From Coccinella septempunctata (lineage: Eukaryota > Arthropoda > Insecta > Coleoptera > Coccinellidae): a stretch of DNA of 64,000 bases. The stretch is from the NCBI RefSeq assembly GCF_907165205.1, contig NC_058196.1, forward strand, positions 2,646,501 to 2,710,500, in the 5' to 3' direction. The notes beneath the pieces were generated by a model. The model was not told the origin of the DNA, did no database searches, and saw only the letters and a program-made list of their open reading frames with translations. Below, one piece after another: positions 47,421 through 56,598 of this stretch (within the stretch, counting starts at the first letter, position 1; each line of letters opens with the position of its first letter). Position numbers and translations under genes: made by a program.

Positions 47421-50400
47421 GTTAATTGAAAAGCAATTGGTGGGTTTCAGCGTCTTCACTTTGAGTGGTTGATCAATATTGAAGAAACATTAATTTTATT
47501 CCAGACTTATGTCCCACCCTGCAGATATAATCTGATTTTCTTTATACAACCGCAGTCTATAAAAGTTTAGGCTTGTTTTTGGAGAAAGAATGTACTACAC
47601 TTGTTGTATTATTAGAATATGAAATACAGAGAAAACATACAATACTTCAGTGTGACTTTTATATATTTTTTATCAACTGTTTTTTAACACATAGGTGATA
47701 ATTTAAATTCTAATTATTTACATAGAACTAAAAACTATATCTATGTTTCGACCACAAAACTGTCACAATTATATTATGCCTCTACACACTTCTTTGTTTT
47801 TGCCAAGCTTTTCAATAATAGTTTTATTCTTCTTCGGGGTCTTTCTGTAAATACCGATAACAAATTTATTACAACACAAAACTTTAACGTCAATACGAAT
47901 CAAAATTTTAACACATCTCCAATTTTGATTTTGAGTGATATTGTAATAATTTTTTCTTTCTTTATTTCATCATTCCTCCTTCTACTATCACAAGATCTTG
48001 TGACAGAGTGCAAAGTTTGTTTCGATTTGCTACCACTCCAATTATTCAACAATCCAAGAAATTTAGAATCCACTCAGATTATCAAAAAATTCACGAAATG
48101 AATCGAAGAAAACTGATAAACACGTACGTGTACCCCTTTCTCTTATTCTACGACACTGACCTAATTCAATTCAATATGGGAACAGCGATGCGGATGCCAT
48201 TCTTATATCCCCACTCCGAGGCTCGGCCGGCCGATCTACGCGTATTCAATTCAAGAAGCTTCGAAATCACCGTGCCTTTATTAATTCACTAGGAATTACA
48301 AATTTTTGTGGTCTAAAAATCACTAAAGTACTTTTATTCCGTACGAATACCCTTTTTCAAAAATCAACTATTCATTTAATAAACAAAAAATCTAACTCTC
48401 ACTATAATTAGGGATATATTTTCATTGACTAAACTACTCTTAAACGGTACGAATACGCTCTTTTCTAAAATAGACATAATATTTAATGATTAACTATTCA
48501 TTTGATGATATAATATCTTGCAATAGAGTCAATAGAAAATGAGGAAATCTAGAAATATGAAAACTAAACGCCCAAACCATAGCAAGGTAGGCCCAACTCG
48601 TGCTGGCCGACCGTGTATGTATCTAGCAGCGACGTAATACGATGTTCAACTTGGTGATAACTGCGTGCGACGTAGGTGCTGTACGGTACCATAACTTGAA
48701 GCGTTTCGCTAGGCTCCTGCGGCTGGCCGACCTAGCGTGTTTAGCGTAAGGAAAGAGAACTTCGAAATAAAGTAATTCAGGGCGACTGGGGCGTCATGTT
48801 GATCGAATCAAGTTGTAGTACGTTATACTAGGAAATTAATCGAGATTTGAATATCGATATTGATCATTTGGAATAAGTTTCGAAGAATAAAATAATTATA
48901 ATTATTTTCTATTTCTCGATTATTTTTGGGTCGGCCCGGCCGACCCTGCATACCCTGACGAGCCGTCATTGGTAGATACTTCGGGTAATGAGAATATTAG
49001 TTCTTCTCCACAACACTTTTTACATTTTAGAGCACAACTACGATGAAAAATATTCCTGCATTTTTTACACTTTATACCACTTTTTGCAATGGTATTTTTA
49101 CATTCTTTACATTTCAAATGAGAATCACGCGAGTTAACAATCGAAGCATCTGTCTTGCCCGACGACATCTCGACACCAATTAAAGAAGTTGCCGAAGAAA
49201 GTAACTTTTTTATTCGGTTTTTCGAAATTTTCCATGAGCTATATGGATGTGTAGAGGATGTTTCATTAAGATGAATTAATTTCAAAAGAAATTACCTGAG
49301 CCTGAAACAAAGAACAGTTTACATTGACGAATAGAATAGACAGATAGAATAGAAGTCAACGTTCATACTTAATTATCGAAATCTCATTTCTCTTGATAAA
49401 TACAAAGGGGATTTATCTGTAAAAAAAACCAGAACAATATCATGGAAACCAAAAAAGTGCCATAACTGATCTACGGGACTACTATTTCTTGATAAGCAAA
49501 AAAAACCCTATTCAAAACCATTGAAGTATACAGTAAAATATTTGTTACTTTGACTAGGTGACAGGTACAGAATAACACAGGTACACAATAAAACAGGTAC
49601 AGAATAACACAGGTACAGTATAACCAATACAATAAACCATCCCTCAACGTTTCCGCTCGCAACGGACCGATTTGGTCATAATTACTATCTGCGAAAACAA
49701 GGCATTGTATAGCATGAACTTTGAAGTATTTTGAAATAAGATATTTGATTGTTGATGCATTTTTCGGAAATATTGCAATTAAATATCGATTTATGTTCGA
49801 AACCCAGCATCTCAAAATAGAACTTTTTTCTATAAAACGGTTCGAACATAAATCGATAATTAATTGCAATATTTCCGAAAAATGCATCAACAATCAAATA
49901 TCTTATTTCAAAATACTTCAAAGTTCATGCTATACAGTTCCTTGTTTTCGCAGGTAGTAATTATGACCAAATCGGTCCGTTGCGGGCGGAAACGTTGAGG
50001 GATGGTTTATTGTATTTGTTTTACTGTACCTGTGTTATTCTGTACCTGTCACCTTGTCAAAGTAACAAATATTTTACTGTATACTTCAATACGTCAATGG
50101 TTTTGAATAGGGTTTTTTTTGCTTATAAAGAAATAGTAGTCCCGTAGATTAGTTATGGCACTTTTTTGGTTTCCATGATATTTTTCTGTTTTTTTTTTTA
50201 CAGATAAATCCCCTTTGTATTTGTCAAGAGAAATGAGATTTCGATAATTAAGTATGAACGTTGACTTCTATTCTATCTGTTTATTATATTCGTCAATGTA
50301 AACTGTTCTTTGTTTCAGGCTCAGGTAATTTCTTTTTAAATTAATTCATTTTAATGAAACATCCTCTACACATCCATATAGCTCATGGAAAACTTCGAAA

Positions 50401-51492
50401 AACCGAATAAAAAGGTTACTTTCTTCCGTCATGAATTTCTTAAAATGGATTGCTGAAATTTATTAGAGAAAATAACGAAAAATTTTGGTTGCAGTAGCCT
50501 TTTTCTTGAGGTTGAAACTGGAATAATAATATTCGCGAGAGTACTGAAGCTGGCATATGGAATAATGAGAAAACAATATAAAAAATTACGGTGCGTAGCG
50601 TAGCGTTAGATCTATGACGCCATTATAACTAGTGAAACTGAAGAGAGCAAATTTTTCCAATTATCTGTAGGATATAAATAGTAGATGAATCCCTAAAACA
50701 ATGTTCTTCAATGACAAAAAAAAGCAGAATTGGAAATTATCCTGGTTATAGTGAACCAAGGTCTCAATAAATGAGAGGATGAAATAACTCAAAACAAACG
50801 AAATTAATTCAGGAACATAATATACATTGATATAAAAGTGGACAAACAAATCAATAGTTGTTGGTTTTCATATATCTGAGTTGATTTCGTTTATTTATCG
50901 CCCTTATTCGAAGGCTCACTTATTTGATATCCTCCTACTTAATTTTTACTGATAATTAGTATATCTGGTCATATTTTGAAGTTTAAATTTTTTTTATACC
51001 GTACTTGGAACGGGACCTAACGTTGTCTTTTGAGTAGACCTAACAATTTTTAATTTTTTTTCAAACCTAATGTTTCATTTAGAATACACTCTATATCATA
51101 AATGATTCATTATATCAGACTTGCACTCTGAATTCATACATAACCTATTGCTTGATTGCAGGTCAAGAAGCGTTCAGTGGGTTTTTTTTTGCATAGTACT
51201 TGAAACAGTACTAACTGTTAACTTTTATGATCCCCTATCAATTTTTATTTGTTTTCAAAATTAATGTTTCATTAAGAATATGCTGTAAATTCAAATATCA
51301 GACTTGCACTCCAATATTATGAATTTTCTATTTCTTGATCGCAGGTCAAGGAGCGTTCAGTCTTTTACGCATAGTACTTGAAACAGTACTGTTATCTTTT
51401 CTCTACATCTAACAATTTTCAATTTTTTTCGAAGTTAATATTTCATTTTGAATATAGAGCGCGGGCTGGAGTTACAAATCCTACAAAAGTTT

Positions 51493-51936
51493 TCATTTTA
51501 TAGGTTTCTCCTTCTTCCTAAAAATCTCAATGTAGTCAATCACATTAAAAAGTTTGATATTAGGATCTTCTTTTCTTCTAATAGATGTCATATTCAGAAT
51601 CTCCTTCAGAATGAAAGACCCCGTCAGGCGTTTTCTCAGATTTCCGTTCGACACATACTGCTTTTTTTCTCCAACATCGGAATTTATTTTCTTCACGACT
51701 TTTTGGCTATGTTCATCTTGATTACCTTCTCTTCTTGCAGCGTGAGTGTCGGATTTTTTCTGCGGAACTCTTCCTCTTTTTCGTTCTCCTACATGTGACT
51801 TCAGAAAATTCCTGATTTGAACTGTTCTCCTCAAGTCAATTTGTTTAGACTTCAATTTTTCCAATCCCATTCTCAAGATCAGTTTCAAAGTTAAAAAATG
51901 TAAACCACAACACAATATATGCAGCACGAAGCACAT
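51493..51936 (-). CDS. H-repeat ORF, 147-residue version in the inverted copy
   Basis: This is the same basic protein as at 229-738 but with an in-frame 66-nt deletion in the N-terminal segment and several substitutions (GRVPQKK, QDEHSQK, KKEKPIK). The first ATG matches that of the other copies, and the shortened hydrophobic segment runs straight into the basic domain. Keeping the frame despite this divergence hints that the ORF was under constraint before the array formed. Function unknown. Confidence 0.5.
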   Translation of the reverse strand: MCFVLHILCCGLHFLTLKLILRMGLEKLKSKQIDLRRTVQIRNFLKSHVGERKRGRVPQKKSDTHAARREGNQDEHSQKVVKKINSDVGEKKQYVSNGNLRKRLTGSFILKEILNMTSIRRKEDPNIKLFNVIDYIEIFRKKEKPIK

Positions 51937-51940
51937 TCAC

Positions 51941-51977
51941 AACTGAATACTTTGTACATCTACTCCGCTGTTATATA
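51941..51977 (-). promoter_or_regulatory. TATA box plus initiator core promoter, inverted H copy 5
   Basis: On the minus strand TATATAA begins at 51977 and TCAGTT spans 51946-51941, with A+1 at 51944. The spacing is again 33 bp. The initiator differs from the other copies (TCAGTT for TCATTT) but still fits TCAKTY. Confidence 0.68.
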
Positions 51978-52188
51978 GCCCCTCCACCATCCCTCCCTAG
52001 CACCCCACCACCTAATTGCCCGTTCCGTCGTCTGATTCGATATTAGATTGCTGTGACTTAAAATTTCTATGGAATCAACGTATTACATTCGTTCAATTCA
52101 ACTGTCACACGTCGGACTGTTTGTTGATTTATCCTTAACTTCCTATGACCAATTTTAAAGTGTTACTTTTATTAGTTGTATGATGAGC

Positions 52189-52221
52189 CTTGAGAAAGGA
52201 ACAAAATAGTTCCGAAACGTT
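52189..52221 (+). ncRNA. Degenerate hammerhead-like hairpin in inverted H
   Basis: CTTGAGAAA, then a ggaac/gttcc stem, then GAAACGTT. The stem is conserved relative to the array copies although the loop changed (AAAATA for AATATA). The first core strand is non-canonical. Confidence 0.42.
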
Positions 52222-52746
52222 GGCGAATTCATGAGAGATTGTTTTTCAACCTGTCCAAATTCCTGCGATATTTTACTTATTGTGTTCAATCCATTATTTA
52301 TGATACCTAAAAAGAACATATGAAATATTTTGTTATTTTGTGATTCTTGAGCCTAACACTAAAAATACCTAAAATTATAGAGTGTTTTATATAATTATGA
52401 GTTTATGAAACATATGCGAATTTAAATGATAATTGTCCAGAGTATTTTTCTTACAGAAAGAATATACTATAATATATTACTGTTTATTTTTTCAAACGTT
52501 TCTGATATTATATCAGATTATATCAACAATTGAAAAGTATAAGTTATCGATACAGATAATAACTATCTGGATAAGCAAGTATTGAAGCGCATTAGTATTT
52601 CAATTCTTAAGTTTGTTTCAAATCTCGCTGCTCCAAACAATATTTCAAAATTGATAATTTCTAGATGATTCTTTTTCATCATTTACATTCACGTTGTAGA
52701 TGGTATACACGTTTTTCCTGAGGAAATAAAAACTATAGAAAGAATG

Positions 52747-52880
52747 TCCCTGAATAGATTTAACGACTCTGATGTATATGCAGAAATCCATGTAGGTTCC
52801 TATATATAAGTACAGAGATTGGGGGTTATTTGGGATTGCAGTCAAAAAAATAACCCCCAATCTGAGTATAAGCAGACAGT
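52747..52880. repeat. Short spacer with a 16-bp perfect hairpin
   Basis: Arms at 52816-52831 and 52848-52863 are exact complements (AGATTGGGGGTTATTT and its reverse complement) with a 16-nt spacer. The stretch is otherwise AT-rich and unassigned. It may be a MITE remnant between the H palindrome and the second array. Confidence 0.6.
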
Positions 52881-53017
52881 CGATACCTTTTTACCTATAA
52901 GTACAGAATCGTTATTTTTTATTTTCACCCTAATTATACGGAGCACTACTATCTAATTCATGAATTTCATTTTCAATGTCTTAACTGGGTAACCGAAAAA
53001 TTTTGAGTATATAATAA

Positions 53018-53021
53018 TGAA

Positions 53022-53068
<47 letters not shown>

Positions 53069-53073
53069 ATTAA

Positions 53074-53118
<45 letters not shown>
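53018..53118. repeat. TAAA microsatellite
   Basis: About 100 bp of almost pure 'aaat' repeats replace a single 'ataatta' step in the corresponding sequences at 59985 and 62355. It is a simple expansion in the first copy of the second array, or possibly the tail of a vanished non-LTR insert. Confidence 0.9.
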
Positions 53119-53744
53119 AAAATGAAATATTCTCATATTATAAGAGCTAAAAACTTGGTTCCTTAAAAAACGGCATGGATTCCCCATCGAGTAACATGTG
53201 ACTCTGATGACATGACATTGAATTTTCCAAGATTAGATATTTTATGATTTCTATGCTGATCCAGCTATCGAAAATATTCAAAATGATTTTGAAAAGGCCG
53301 TTTTATAGAAAAAAGTTCTATTTTGAGATGCTGGGGTTCGAATATAAATCGATAAAAATTGAAATATTTCCGAAAAATGCATCAACAATCAAATATCTCA
53401 TTTCGAAATACTTCAAAGTTCATGCTATACAATTTCTTGCTTTCGCAGGTAGTATTTATGACCAAATCGGTCCTTTGAGGGCGGAAACGTTAAGGGATAG
53501 TTTATTGTATTGGTTATACTGTACCTGTGTTATTCTGTACCTGTCACCTAATCAAAGTAACAAATATTTTCAATACAAAAAGGAGTACTGTACAGTGTAC
53601 AGCACTCCAATTCAAGCGCCTAACGAGGCGCATCGGAAGAATGAAAAATTAATGGAAACAACAATTCCAAAGGAATTGTCGTTCCAATAATGTGAGTTAG
53701 TCAGGAACTATCATAGGAAATCCCAGAGAAGTCGAAAAATTCAA

Positions 53745-53799
53745 GTGCAACTGTAGACCGGTTTCGGGATCATTTTCCCTCGTCAGTACAGTATAGCAC
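53745..53799 (-). ncRNA. Type I hammerhead ribozyme, retrozyme copy 1
   Basis: On the minus strand: stem I 5' arm GUGC..CUGUA; core CUGACGA; stem II GGGA/UCCC with loop AAAUGA; core GAAA; a minimal stem III (ACCGGU); cleavage triplet GUC; stem I 3' arm UACAG..GCAC. All invariant core bases are present. Stem I has an internal loop as in natural type I ribozymes. Predicted cleavage is between 53756 and 53755. The short stem III suggests that a dimeric fold may be needed. Confidence 0.88.
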
Positions 53800-54229
53800 T
53801 GAATCCCTCGAGTGGAGGATGGTGGTCTTATGCGATCTTGGGACGTCGCTTTGAGATATCTCATCACGATACGCCACCTGTCACGCAATGGCTGAACCAA
53901 AACCTCACTTTCTCTGCAGATTCCTACAACAGTTCATGGCTCCCAAGTTCAACTACTACCCGCAGTCATCGAATGTGCAAACATTCATCAAGGACCACGG
54001 GTGAATTGAGGGGGTTCGCTCACTAAATATAACCATACCCTGGTCCGGGAAAATTCAATACAAAAAGGAGTACTGTACAGTGTACAGCACTCCAATTCAA
54101 GCGCCTAACGAGGCGCATCATAAGAATGAAAAATTAATGGAAACAACAATTCCAAAGGAATTGTCGTTCCAATAATGTGAGTTAGTCATGAACTATCATA
54201 GGAAATCCCAGAGAAGTCGAAAAATTCAA

Positions 54230-54284
54230 GTGCAACTGTAGACCGGTTTCGGGATCATTTTCCCTCGTCAGTACAGTATAGCAC
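54230..54284 (-). ncRNA. Type I hammerhead ribozyme, retrozyme copy 2
   Basis: Identical in sequence to the motif at 53745-53799 and displaced by exactly 485 bp. Predicted cleavage is between 54241 and 54240. Confidence 0.88.
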
Positions 54285-54426
54285 TGAATCCCCCGAGCGG
54301 AGGATGGTAATCTTATGCGATCAAATATTTTACTGTATACTTCAATACTTCAATGGTTTTGAAAAGGGTTCTTATTTGCTGATCACGAAATAGTAGTAAA
54401 CACCACTGTTGCATGTACATTATATT

Positions 54427-55424
54427 TTCAAGAAATCAACATGGATATTTGCGCGGTAAAAGCACCACCACGGCTCTCTATGAGTTGACATCAGGTATTG
54501 TTGAGACGCTTGAACAGGGTGAGGTGCTTGTTGGACTTTTTCTGGACTTATCCAAGGCCTTTGATTGCGTGAGTCACCAGAAATTGTTAAACAAATTGGA
54601 ACTTTATGGCATTCGTGATAACCAACTTGAATTATTGCGTAGTTACCTGAGCAATAGGATGCAATGAGTTTCAGTTAACTTTGGCGATTAAGTTCACACG
54701 TCCAAAGATGAGATTATTGATATGGGTGTACCTCAGGGGAGTATTTTGGGGCCCCTACTTTTTATTTTATATGTATGATTTGCCTTCAGCACTGTATAAT
54801 ATTGTCCAAACATTGGTTAATATTCTTATGTTTGTGGATGACGCAAATGCACTTATTAGAAAGAAAGACATAAAATCCTGCATTGAGCAAACGCGGACAG
54901 TTTTTGATCTTATCAGCAATTGGTGTAGTCGAAACGGGCTCCTTCTCAATGTTAATAAAACTGAGTGCATTATTTTCAGGACTAATAGATCTAGGGAAAA
55001 TTTTCCAGAAAATATCCAATTCAATAATACCATCGTTGAAATAGCAGAATCCACCAAATTCTTGGGAGTTCATGTCGATAATAAATTGAATTGGTCCGAA
55101 CATATACATCAGTTTAGTAAAAAACTAAATAGTGCTCTGTATATGATAAGGGTGTTATCCCGACATGTAGACAGGCAACTTTTAAGATCCATCTATTTCT
55201 CAAGTTTCGATTCCTTACTTAGGTATGGAATAGTGATTTGGGGTAATGGTTCTGATGGCTGTAAATTATTTGTTATTCAAAAATACGCTTTAAGATCTAT
55301 GCTTGGACTAAAATTTAGAGAAACTTGCAGAGGGCATTCCAGACAGAATGGAATTTTCACTTTTTATGGATTATACGTTCTGGAAAGCATACTTTTTATG
55401 AAAAAAAAATTAACATTATTTTGA
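54427..55424 (+). pseudogene. NLR-5 reverse transcriptase fragment
   Basis: Motifs in order: NQHGYLRGKSTTTAL, LDLSKAFDCVSH, a stop and frame changes at about 54660-54790 around GVPQGSILGPLLF, the catalytic FVDD, NWCSRNGLLLNVNKTEC, KFLGVHVDNKLNW and the C-terminal region. At least one stop and two frameshifts are present. It belongs to the same broad CR1/jockey-like group as NLR-6, which has YVDD. Confidence 0.82.
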
Positions 55425-55757
55425 GGATTTAAAAAATTATAATAACACAAGGCGTACTGTACCCTTTTTCTTTCCAATACATAAAAGGACACTTAGCATA
55501 TGTGTATAAAATTCTATAATACTGTACCTAAGAATAGTTTGAATATAGTGAATTTCGCCAAATTCAAAAAAGAACTCACAAATTTAATTATAGATATCGA
55601 ACCTTACTCGATTTCAGAATTTTTAAACTATTTCCATGTGAACACTATAGTATAATTTGTTTTAGTTTTCTATTGTTGACGGTTTCTCATTTTTTTGTAT
55701 ATTTGTATTGAAAATTCTGAGAATAAAGTTGTTGTTATTGTTATTGTTATTGTTATT
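54427..55757 (+). mobile_element. NLR-5 non-LTR retrotransposon, 5'-truncated
   Basis: It is inserted in the second array at 'acattatatt'; the uninterrupted sequence is at 61031-61041. It begins within the RT and ends in AATAAA and a TTATTG microsatellite (about 55728-55757). The last 330 bp are 3' UTR and decayed C-terminus with no other gene. Confidence 0.82.
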
Positions 55758-55912
55758 GACTTATGAACCTCTTCTTGATTTTGAGTAAGAGTTCATTTCT
55801 ATTGGTGTTTTTTGATTTGTTGAATTTACGACAATATGTATGTACCATGTCATCGTGTATTGTTATGGGGGAATGTATTCTGTTCATCTTCTTTGTAGGA
55901 TCCTCTATTTCT

Positions 55913-56598
55913 CTAGTTTTTTTTATTTATAGTTTTAACATTGACGTTCGGGATGCCTTCGATTGGTTTCTTCGAATGGTTGGGACATTTTATGGACCAT
56001 TCTGAATGATCTTCAGCATTGCAAGCAGTACATTTTGGTATATTGGTTGTATAACAATGGGACATTCTGTGAGTTTCCGGACATTTTGAGCATTTTGGTG
56101 GACTTTTGAAATTTTCAGTTGTATGATCAAATAGTAAGCATTTGTTACAGGGTATCGGTGTTGGTTCTGGTGCATGACAGCGGAACACCAATTTAGTTTC
56201 AGAATAATATCTTCTTCATTCGGGAATTTGGTGTTCCAAATAATCGCCATTTGAATTCTATCTATTTCATTACTTTCAGTAATGATTTAAAATAAATTGG
56301 TGTATTCTGTGAATTCAATTTGATTCAGTTTTGGTGAAAAGTATTCGTTAATGTTTTTTCTTGGATTATTATTCATTTGTTATTGGGTGTCTATTGTTTT
56401 TTGAGTTGTTCCTCTAGCAGATGTTGATGGTGCATTATTCGTGTTATCTATTTCCATGCGTTCAGGTTCATTCGATTTCTTTCCCTTAATTATTGTGGTT
56501 GTTTGAAAATGATATCTGGAGATTTGTTTTCATCTTTCTTTTTCGCAGTCGCAGTCTTAACATTCTTCCTCCCTCGTTTCCTCTTGGAAGCGACCTCT
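55913..56598 (-). pseudogene. Zinc-knuckle gag-like ORF1 remnant, array 2 copy 1
   Basis: The zinc-knuckle region (56191-55913) has CNKCLLFDHT, CSKCPETHRMSHC and CTACNAEDHSEWSIKC, typical of non-LTR ORF1 proteins. Its first knuckle lacks the last cysteine. Upstream, in another frame, is MAIIWNTKFPNEEDIIL (56250), a partial RNA-binding region. About 150 bp present in the second copy are deleted here. Its N-terminal part continues beyond NLR-6 at 59656-59740. It has no start and is broken. Confidence 0.7.

Larger units (their letters stand above)
47171..48969. mobile_element. Insert M: 1.8-kb structured element with 10-bp TSD
   Basis: It is flanked by tggtagatac at 47161-47170 and 48970-48979. 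Removal restores the NLR-1 ORF1 frame. There is no poly(A) or microsatellite tail. Both ends carry GGCTCGT and a GGGTCGG/CCGACCC palindrome (47219-47233 and 48928-48946), and the left end has a perfect 16-bp hairpin. There is no credible ORF; the interior is AT-rich with scattered GGCCGA motifs. A TSD of this length with structured ends suggests a non-autonomous, Mutator-like DNA transposon, but the family is not established. Confidence 0.7.
46328..49168 (-). pseudogene. NLR-1 ORF1 (zinc finger, coiled coil, RNA-binding domain) split by insert M
   Basis: The 5' part (49168-48970) starts at ATG 25 nt from the element's 5' end and encodes a cross-brace zinc finger (Cys 20, 23, 34, 37; His 42; Cys 45, 49, 52) like C1/PHD types. 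The 3' part (47170-46328) encodes a leucine-rich coiled coil, a Ser/Thr/Gln-rich linker and a C-terminal RRM-like domain (HVSRLKPNTTAADLQKFL, YASFKV, WP..FF). The two parts abut in the same frame at the 10-bp TSD of M, which shows that they were one ORF. As the DNA stands, the 5' part ends inside M at 48920. Confidence 0.8.
39233..49193 (-). mobile_element. NLR-1, copy 4, full length but interrupted by NLR-2 and M
   Basis: This is the only copy with its 5' half. Pieces on the minus strand: 49193-48970 (5' end and start of ORF1), 47170-45539 (rest of ORF1 and the endonuclease) and 41344-39233 (RT and tail). Subtracting NLR-2 (5-bp TSD tgcat at 41340-41344 and 45539-45543) and M (10-bp TSD) leaves about 3.95 kb, a normal full length. 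The target in H is 'ggaa|gaaag'. At most a 3-bp duplication (gaa) is visible. Confidence 0.85.
35140..49840 (+). repeat. H repeat, copy 4 (interrupted by NLR-3 and by NLR-1)
   Basis: The H segments are 35140-35526, 37129-39232 and 49194-49840. The last segment extends H beyond what the other array copies show. It holds AT-rich sequence with the D motif (tgtacctgtgttattctg, reversed) and no gene. H resumes at 'gaagaaagtaac' exactly where the inverted copy shows uninterrupted sequence. Copy 4 then meets the inverted copy across a 39-nt spacer (49802-49840). Confidence 0.85.
49194..52746. repeat. Large palindrome: H copy 4 end facing inverted H copy 5
   Basis: The left arm is 49194-49801 and continues, outside the nested NLR-1, into 37129-39232. 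The right arm is 49841-52746. The spacer is 39 nt (49802-49840). Near the centre TTATGTTCGAA on the left faces TTCGAACATAA on the right. The arms are very similar but not identical. Confidence 0.88.
49841..52746 (-). repeat. H repeat, copy 5, inverted and without insertions
   Basis: On the minus strand this reads: start of H (equivalent to 8438), no NLR-3 (empty site near 52410), the PLE-like hairpin (now plus strand, 52189-52221), the promoter, the 147-codon version of the H ORF, the 190-bp repeats, and no NLR-1 (empty site near 50427). It then runs through to the D motif. It is therefore the best picture of H before the later insertions. The stretch 49841-51492 holds only AT-rich and repeat sequence. 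Confidence 0.85.
53571..54321 (-). mobile_element. Retrozyme-like element with two hammerhead ribozymes
   Basis: A 751-bp insert is flanked by a 10-bp TSD (caaatatttt at 53561-53570 and 54322-54331). The uninterrupted site is seen at 60932-60950. It consists of 269-bp direct repeats (53569-53837 and 54054-54322) around a unique 216-bp core, that is, 1.55 copies of a 485-bp monomer. Each repeat holds a type I hammerhead on the minus strand, so self-cleavage of a minus transcript would release a 485-nt RNA suited to circularisation. It has no ORF. The ends are not TG...CA, which argues against an ordinary LTR/TRIM element. It may be mobilised by another element's RT (inferred). Confidence 0.82.
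53229..54426 (+). repeat. Segment D, copy 1, interrupted by the retrozyme-like insert
   Basis: The D segments are 53229-53570 and 54322-54426. Other copies are at 60601-61030, 62974-63336 and, in the H palindrome, around 49560-50140. In this copy and at 60616 an ATG-initiated frame (53244; MISMLIQLSKIFKMIL...) stays open for more than 100 codons, but other D copies disrupt it. I do not recognise the protein and do not call it a gene. Confidence 0.6.

Noticed and set aside
47560..47660. LTR-like promoter and polyadenylation features in M (tataaaag, aataca...)
   Set aside because: No TG...CA ends, no second copy and no primer-binding site. The 10-bp TSD defines a different element boundary.
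48008..48292. 94-codon open frame inside insert M
   Set aside because: It starts at GTG, has no recognisable domain and lies in an element with no other coding signal.
48928..48946. GGGTCGGCC/GGCCGACCC palindrome as a transcription terminator
   Set aside because: It is matched by a similar palindrome at the other end of M and has no downstream T-run, so it is treated as an element-end structure.
53569..54322. Ordinary TRIM/LTR element reading of the 269-bp direct repeats
   Set aside because: The repeats do not start with TG or end with CA, the TSD is 10 bp rather than 4-6, and each repeat carries a perfect hammerhead, so a retrozyme-like reading fits better.
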